Shown one piece after another: positions 58,143-64,000 of a DNA stretch of 64,000 nucleotides. Below the pieces are notes generated by a model. It searched no databases. It was not told the origin of the DNA and worked only from the letters and a program-made list of their open reading frames with translations. Source of the DNA: Entoloma clypeatum (taxonomy: Eukaryota > Basidiomycota > Agaricomycetes > Agaricales > Entolomataceae); contig OY751496.1 in the NCBI GenBank assembly GCA_963565915.1, positions 62,001 to 126,000 of the forward strand, given 5' to 3'. Both the position numbers and the translations under genes were made by a program. Numbering within the stretch: position 1 is the first letter of the stretch; every line of letters starts with the position of its first letter.

Positions 58143-60286
58143 CGTACGTATTACTCGGATTCAGAACGATGCGTTTCCTCCGGATTTGGCGCGTTGGGAG
58201 GGTAAGCGCTGGGCGCTGGTGTGATCGAATATGAAGCAACTTGGATCACGTCCGCGCAACGTTCAGGCAGCGAGGTCGATATGTTTTCACGGAACGCCAA
58301 AGCAGAACATGCCCAATGATTTTGTCGCCAAGGGATTGCGTTGTTGCCTTACGTAAGGAAGGCATTCACTTGGCATGCTCGGCTCGGAAGCAAACCATTG
58401 CCAGAACATGAGCTTGAACCTCAAAACTAAAGAGAGAAACAGCCTTTGCAGGAAACAAGTAAGTGCGTGGTTGGCAAATATTGAGAGAATATCCACCACA
58501 CCGTCGAAAGGCCAACTGGCAGATCGCCGGCGCCGAGACGATCGGAATACGCATCATGCACGTGACTAACTTGATGTCGACATGTCAACACAAACGTCTT
58601 TCTTGATTAATTGATTCTTGACCATCACCTTTTCTGCGAAACCTGCATCGAACAGTGGATTTCTATTGCTTCAGTGCTGGCGTGCTGCGGCGTATTCAGT
58701 GGCCCGAGCATAAGTACATCTCCTTCAACTCAGCCAGACAGACCCAACTCAAACCTTGGTCGGCAAGAACGTCACACTTGACAGAGAGTATGTATTGAGT
58801 ACTGTATGTCCAACTTACTCGAGCAGGAAGTGCTGCCTCCGTCGGCAGATACCTTGCTTACTCCTTGCCAGGCGAATTGATGATATCAATCACATATTCA
58901 GCCATCGCCGGTAGGCTCTGATGGAATACTCACTGACACCCACCCCTCATTTCATGATGGAAATTTTCCCATTGACGCATAATGCTGTCAATCAGTGAAA
59001 AGCACCGAGTTCTCACCGAGTTCTCAGCGATGAACGGCCCAAACGGTGATGGCGTCCATTTTTGACTCGGGGTTGGAGCACTCCAACTAGCTCCAACCTC
59101 CCCGAATTGTCGCGTTTCCTTAGATCGAAACAAGTATTCATGCGCCAAGTTGCAACATGCAAGTCACGTCCAAGTGAACGATTCATGATCTTGAAGTACA
59201 TAGGAGTCGGGCAACGAATTCACGATTGGTAACTTTCAAGTTGTACGTAAGTGCCTCCCTTCAATTCATTTGACGACATCAACTTAAAAAACCCACAGTC
59301 ATTTTTTTTCCTCCGATAACCGGAGACGAGGGTTCGGGACAAGATCTACTTACAAAACCCTGGTGACCACGGTTCGACTGAGGCCGACGATGCCAAGTAT
59401 GCTGGGCAATCTAGAATCCTGGATTATGGCTCTGCTTTTTGACCCGCATGAACTCCCTTTTTGTTGGATCATCTGCAATAGTAGTTGGACGTGGCGAGTT
59501 GGGACGACCCAAATAACAAAAACGTCGACCAACGTGCGAGCAATACTTACCATCGTCAATGGGCCCTGGGGCCAGTGACATGTCAACCCACATCACCGTC
59601 ATCTATCCTTCCACAATTTCCGTCTTGTGTTTCTGGCATGTTTGTCATTTTGACACCTGTCAAGCATCAGCGGGCCGTCTCCGCTAATGACCAAATCGAT
59701 GAACATGCCGTTGTTTTGTGTTTATTTTTTTAACGCTTCTTTTTCAGGGTCGCCTGATGAAATGGATGAAGACCCCGTTGTGCCCAATCCGGGATAGATT
59801 TACGCCACTGGAAACCAGATGACGTCCGACATTTGAGGACATAGGTATGAAGAAGACATACCTATAGCTTTCTTTCCTTTCTCTTTCTTGCATTGAATTG
59901 TACTCTAGGACCATGGATCAAAAGTTTCACGCGTCTAATGGGAGCCTCGACCTCAAGGCCTCAAGCGTCAGGAACATGTTTCAAGGAGTCCTACTCTGGC
60001 AGTGGAACCGAGAAAGAAACGCGAAATATGTGTAGGTCAGCAGCCGCAGGGACGCGATAAACGGAGATTGTTTTTTTTTTCAAGTTTTCCGCTATCCTTT
60101 TCCGCTTCAAGCCTTTCCCTTACGTATCGACTAATCAAGCCGTTTTTGTGCCAGGTGGGGGTGAGGCGAATATAAAAAGCCTAGGCAGTATCTCTCCAAG
60201 TTCTCCATCGACTTGTTTCGACTTCCTACATCCGCTCTTAGCCCTTGCTCAACAAGCACCCACACTCTCTTACAATCCTCATCATC
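58143..60286. other. Intergenic, no gene recognised
   Basis: About 2.1 kb with short ORFs only. Includes T-runs near 59300 and 60070. The last 120 bp is the promoter of the next gene. Confidence 0.4.
60171..60179 (+). promoter_or_regulatory. TATA box of the SC15-like gene
   Basis: TATAAAAAG, about 110 bp before the ATG at 60287; a strong core promoter fits an abundant secreted protein. Confidence 0.55.
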
Positions 60287-61088
60287 ATGTTCTCTTTCAA
60301 GACCGCCGCTCTCTTCGCCGCTGCTGCCCTCGCTGGCTTGGCTTCTGCTGCCCCCACCTCCGCTGCTGGCTCCTCTCTGGTTGCGCGTGGGGAGTGCGCA
60401 TGCAAGAGCTTGCCTGCCATTCTCGCCAACGTCAACGTTGAGCTCGATGCCATTGCGGTTAACTTGAGTTAGTCCTTCCCCATCTGCATCAGCCTTGTTT
60501 GCCTTCGGTCACTAACTTGGATCCTCAGACGCTGTTGTGGCCGCCAACGCCGTCGTCAATGTCGCCGTCCTCACTCCAATCATCGTAAAGATTGCCGCTG
60601 TGGTCAACGCCGCCGTCTTGCATGTCCAGGCTATTGCCACTCTTGACCTCAACGCCATCCTCACTCTCGACGGTACCGTCATCACCATCCAAGCTGCTGC
60701 CCTCCTCGTCGTCGATGTCCTCGTGGTAAGTGCTCGTCAATCCTGTGTTCTGTGGAATTTAATAATGATTTTGTCGGTAGAAAATTCTTTTGCTCCTGAA
60801 CATCATCATCAGAGCCGTTGTTCAGGTCGAACTCGCTGTCTGCGTCCAGGTCATTGCCCAGATTGCGTTCGTGTTCTACTATCCATGTTGTTCTTAGCCG
60901 TTATTGACTGCCCCAACAGCGTTGCCGTGCTTGCCCTCCTCAAGATCATCATCAACGTAGTTGTCGGCATCAAGGCTATAATCATTGTCGAGATTGCCGC
61001 TGCCATCTCTGCCAACGTCAACATCCTCGCCGTCATCAAAGCGTGTGGCCTAGTCGACATTGCTGCTCTCCTGCAGATTGCCCTTTGA
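60287..61088 (+). CDS. SC15-like secreted hydrophobic protein
   Basis: Exons 60287-60467, 60529-60725, 60781-60866 and 60920-61088 join in phase to 210 aa. It begins with a signal peptide (MFSFKTAALFAAAALAGLASA); the mature part starts soon after with CACKSLPAILANVN. The rest is very rich in Val, Ile, Ala and Leu, with Asn-containing repeats (NAVVAANAVVNVAVL, NAAVLHVQAIA, LLKIIINVVVGIKAIIIVEI), reading as amphipathic or membrane-like helices. Composition, signal peptide and layout resemble SC15 of Schizophyllum, a secreted protein that coats hyphae and aids aerial growth and attachment; the similarity is judged from memory of the family's character, not by alignment. The third intron uses a gttcgt donor. 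Confidence 0.7.
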
Positions 61089-61574
61089 GAGACATGATTC
61101 ATACCCTCGCAGTATTACGCTTTGTTGGGCTAAGCTACCTATAATCTAATCACCACCGCCATTTGTTTTTCTGCTCCACCCGAGTGATGACTCTGATAAG
61201 GAATGACTTCTGAGGATTCCACATGTTATGCTTTATGATTACCATCCAGGCAAAGAGTCTGTCGCATACGGCAGTCATTCACCTTGTGAATCAGAATCAC
61301 ACATGCCGTCAAGGTTCCTTTATTCTTCCACGTTGACTCCGAGATTGGGAGTGGTTCCGAGTTCGAGTTTACGAGAAATCGGTCTCTCCAGGCGGTTCAC
61401 ACCTTTTTCGGCATACAATCTATCATTTTCAGCGGTGATCGCCGGCGGAGTTTGAATCGTTGAATATGTCTCGATTTCCGCGTCGATATACTGGATGCTG
61501 ATCAATGAATATGGACGGTGCTGTTTTGTTGTCCATCCGTCATAGATGACTGAAATCCGAGATGGCACACTCTG
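61089..61574. other. Intergenic; minus-strand ORF of unclear origin
   Basis: A minus-strand ORF (61568-61320) reads SRISVIYDGWTTKQHRPYSL near its start. The DGWT word recalls hAT transposases, but no other hAT feature is present, so it is left unassigned. Confidence 0.3.
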
Positions 61575-61849
61575 CTTAAATTAGTGACGAAATAACAACA
61601 AGAACATGAGAGCCCACATTGACAAGATTTCTATCAATGGTATTGAGCTTTTCAACTTTGTCTGAGACAGCATCTCCAATGCAAGTTCATTTGGGAATTT
61701 TGGTATCTGTGAGCTTTGGACAGAGGTAAGAACACAAGCACTGAAATGATGCCCACTCAACGAATCAGAACAACTAAGAGTAGGAGTTTGTGCCACACCG
61801 AAATAGAAAGGTGAAAAGAAGAGATTTACAAGGTCACCGTCAATGACTA

Positions 61850-61973
61850 ACTCAAGCATATATTGTAAGGGTGACCTTACGATCCAACAACTCTGAAGTG
61901 TTCCAAAGCAACTCCGACATTGGATGACTTGCAAGGGAAATCCAAAGTTAAATTAGACTCTACGAAGTACAAT
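61850..61973 (-). repeat. Dispersed repeat, copy 2 (CpG-depleted)
   Basis: Reverse-complement copy of the repeat at 39015-39150. In the alignable core six of the eight CpG sites of copy 1 have become TpG or CpA here, while most other bases agree. Confidence 0.75.
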
Positions 61974-62472
61974 ACGAGGTGTACAGTGCCTCACAAAACT
62001 GATTCAATGTTTGCTACTTTGTGAATACCTTCAAAATAACTTTGCAAATAATGCCAATCAAAAGAAGGTATTGCTACCTGGTTAAAAGCCCTGCTTCAGG
62101 ACTCTTGGAATCTGCAATAATTATGTAATTCCCATAAAAATGATCAATATATGATCAAATTACTCCTTTTTTGGTCAACAATTTATATAGCAGTATACTA
62201 GGGGTACAGTCCGCTTGACGTAGAGTAAACTACATTGATCTGAGGATCTATGTATGCAGGAAGAACAAGCGGCGCAAAGCTCCGTCGAGCTGATAAGTCC
62301 TCGTGCCAGGACGGGGGAGTCTGTTATAAACAAACACATTAGTATGCGCACCCAAATATTCGGCCACGCGATACAAGAGCACTCCAACCTTGTGAGGTTG
62401 GCCGTTAGCGGCGCTGGGGGGTGTCTGCGCCCTACCCACCAAAGAAGTGCCTGTGTGGTTCTTATCCTTCGA
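61974..62472. other. 3' region of the LINE and flanking DNA
   Basis: About 500 bp between the dispersed repeat and the LINE stop. It probably includes the element's 3' untranslated region; no poly-A tail or tandem end repeat could be recognised. Confidence 0.35.
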
Positions 62473-64000
62473 TCATGTTTGCTTGCCAGAGGGGGCTGCA
62501 CCCCTTTGTACCCAGCGTGCTACCACGCGACTACCGCCAACGGTTGTGTTGGGCATTGGACGATCCCTAAAGGCAAAAGCCCCTGGGTTATCCATAATGA
62601 ATTTCCCAAAGTTGTCCCACATGGGAGTGTTCCTCGAGAAGGTGGGCATGTCTGGGGGCCTAGTGGGGTGGTGCAGACATTTGTAGAGTACGTGGGCGAA
62701 GTCCTCGACGGACCCTGAACCACAGTCACATTGTTCAACCTTGTTGCCAATATTGAACCTGAGTCTATAGTGGCCAATTGGGGCGTGACTGGTGAGGCCG
62801 CGGACCATTTGAGCAGTGAGGGATTGGGAGTGACCCACATCCTTAAGCCATGTGCCGCCCTTGAGGTGAGACAGTTTCATTCTTTTGGCCCGAGCGTGGT
62901 CTTGGCGTCTGACGCACGACCTCGGGAATTGGTAGTGACAGCCAACATACTTGGGGGACTGATACAGGTTGTTCCAGTCGCCTAGCATGTCATCCGTGAA
63001 TTGTTTCATATTGAAATTGAGGGATCTGGAGGCTGACTCGCCACACTCAATGTGTATTGAGGAGGCGAAGTTGTGCACTGCACGATGGGGTTCGAAACCA
63101 TGGTCCGAGCAATCAGGGACATGGTGAAAGAAGACCTTGGATTTCAGATCTGGTTCCTCAAACCAAGGGACCAGGTTACTGATGATAGTGAGCGCAGTTG
63201 CCTGCGAAGAGTGGAGGTCCGGGTCTGTGGCGCGCCGAATGGCGTTAACAGAGTCGGTGAATATGTGGATTTCTTCCAGTTGGGGGAGGCCCCCTAGCAG
63301 AGTGACCAGGTTGGAGAACCCATGTCCTATTGCTAAGGTTTCAGTGTCGTCAGAGACTGCGAGGCCACCAGCCGCCCAGTCTTTATTGATGGAGTACCCC
63401 ATGTGCCAGGTTTCCCAAGCTGCAACAGCTTGATGGCCCGACACAAGGGAGGGAACGGCCATGTCAGTGACAATGACAGTGGATTTGTTAGAGCAGCTGT
63501 TGGCATTGAACACCTTGTTAAGGGTGACGAGGCGTAACTTCCTGGCTTCGGCATGCTCCTTAGCGGTTTTGCCGCAGATGAGAGTGATGTCGTGGATGAT
63601 GCAGTCAGGGAATCATTTGAGGACGTGTTTTTCTGGCTCGTTGTAATTATTAAAGGGTGATAGGGGGACAGTCATGTTTGCATGGTATGCCCAGATATTG
63701 ACGAGGGGGGATTTAAGATTAAATATAAATTCCGGGGAGTACCATGGTCGTTTTGAGGGATCTTCCTCATCGCAGACCATGACGGTCATGTGCCGTGGTG
63801 CAAGAGAGTGCATATGGACACGGTTTCTGCAGGAGAGCTTCTTTAGGTGCAGATGCACCGGAGGCAAGCCGGCAAGAGATTCTACCGCCCCTGTGGGGGT
63901 GGTACGGAAGGCTCCCAGGATCCACAGGGCTGCGCGCCTCTGCACTCTGGAGATAGACTTGATGACACCCTTATTACGGGCGCCATCAAAGTTCCATAGA
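62473..64000 (-). mobile_element. Non-LTR retrotransposon (Tad1/I-type LINE) ORF2, 3' part with in-frame stop
   Basis: One frame runs from the right edge to a stop at 62473, broken only by a TGA at 63615-63613. From the edge: LWNFDGARNKGVIKSISRVQRRAALWILGAFRTTPTGAVE... is the region after the reverse transcriptase fingers and palm in fungal LINEs. After the stop comes a ribonuclease H domain: VTD (first Asp), DTETLA (Glu), IHIFTDSVNAIR (second Asp) and a following His-containing FHHVPDCSDH. The C-terminus has a Cys/His cluster (CDCGSGSVEDFAHVLYKC). The reverse transcriptase core and the 5' half lie outside the window. The stop makes this copy unable to produce a full ORF2. Confidence 0.88.

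Noticed and set aside
61320..61568. hAT transposase relic (DGWT word)
   Set aside because: Only one short word resembles hAT; no dimerisation motif, BED finger or terminal repeats seen.
62254..62718. 154-codon plus-strand ORF
   Set aside because: Antisense to the LINE ORF2 and its 3' region.
1..64000. tRNA, rRNA, CRISPR arrays, biosynthetic gene cluster
   Set aside because: No cloverleaf, rRNA core, repeat-spacer array or set of linked biosynthetic enzymes was recognised by eye; a covariance-model scan could still find a tRNA.

Overview
The window reads as nuclear DNA of a mushroom-forming basidiomycete (Agaricomycetes). Genes are split by many short GT-AG introns, mostly 44-80 nt. Proteins belong to families typical of these fungi: GMC oxidoreductase, A1 aspartic protease, HNH_2 proteins, APH-like kinases, BTB and F-box proteins, a small Cys-rich secreted family and an SC15-like hydrophobic protein. 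Intergenic DNA carries several transposon classes. No CRISPR, operon, rRNA or bacterial feature was seen. Most exon joins were worked out by hand from frame continuity and family motifs, and they close in phase.

Layout. 1-5585: a WDR24/Rtc1-type SEA/GATOR2 subunit (minus, runs off the left edge) and a peroxisomal-type 2,4-dienoyl-CoA reductase (minus). A 200-N gap sits between two apparently identical 1701-bp copies, which looks like an unmerged contig overlap. 6692-8455: HMG-box transcription factor. 10186-11709: uridine phosphorylase. 13402-14238: pseudogene of a small secreted protein family. 16909-18558: Zn2Cys6 transcription factor. 21177-23711: secreted GMC oxidoreductase. 24113-24742: ATG12. 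25235-27093: secreted aspartic protease. 27891-28599: a 709-bp element with ~52-bp terminal inverted repeats. 30934-31332: small secreted repeat protein.

35.7-42.5 kb is a gene-poor repeat island: three 160-bp tandem repeats, a 379-bp inverted repeat with a 98-bp spacer abutting an F-box/LRR fragment, a 458-bp solo LTR with 5-bp target duplications, a CTCCGA-rich tract, an F-box-type gene and an AT-rich stretch. 42.8-50.1 kb: CTR copper transporter, HNH_2 protein, decayed APH-like kinase, OPT oligopeptide transporter with one apparent frameshift. 51.5-53.4 kb: a BTB gene and its decayed tandem paralog. 54.5-55.7 kb: unrecognised 360-aa protein. 56.1-58.1 kb: CaM-kinase-like Ser/Thr kinase. 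60.3-61.1 kb: SC15-like secreted protein. The right edge holds the 3' part of a Tad1/I-type LINE with an in-frame stop.

The genes do not form one pathway and I see no biosynthetic cluster. Two themes recur. One is nutrient handling and nutrient sensing (SEA/GATOR2 subunit, ATG12, uridine salvage, fatty-acid oxidation, protease plus peptide transporter, copper uptake). The other is decay of accessory families (four pseudogene-like loci and CpG-depleted repeats). I found no convincing new multi-gene system; the most notable items are the probable assembly duplication, the repeat-island structures and the CpG-decay signature.
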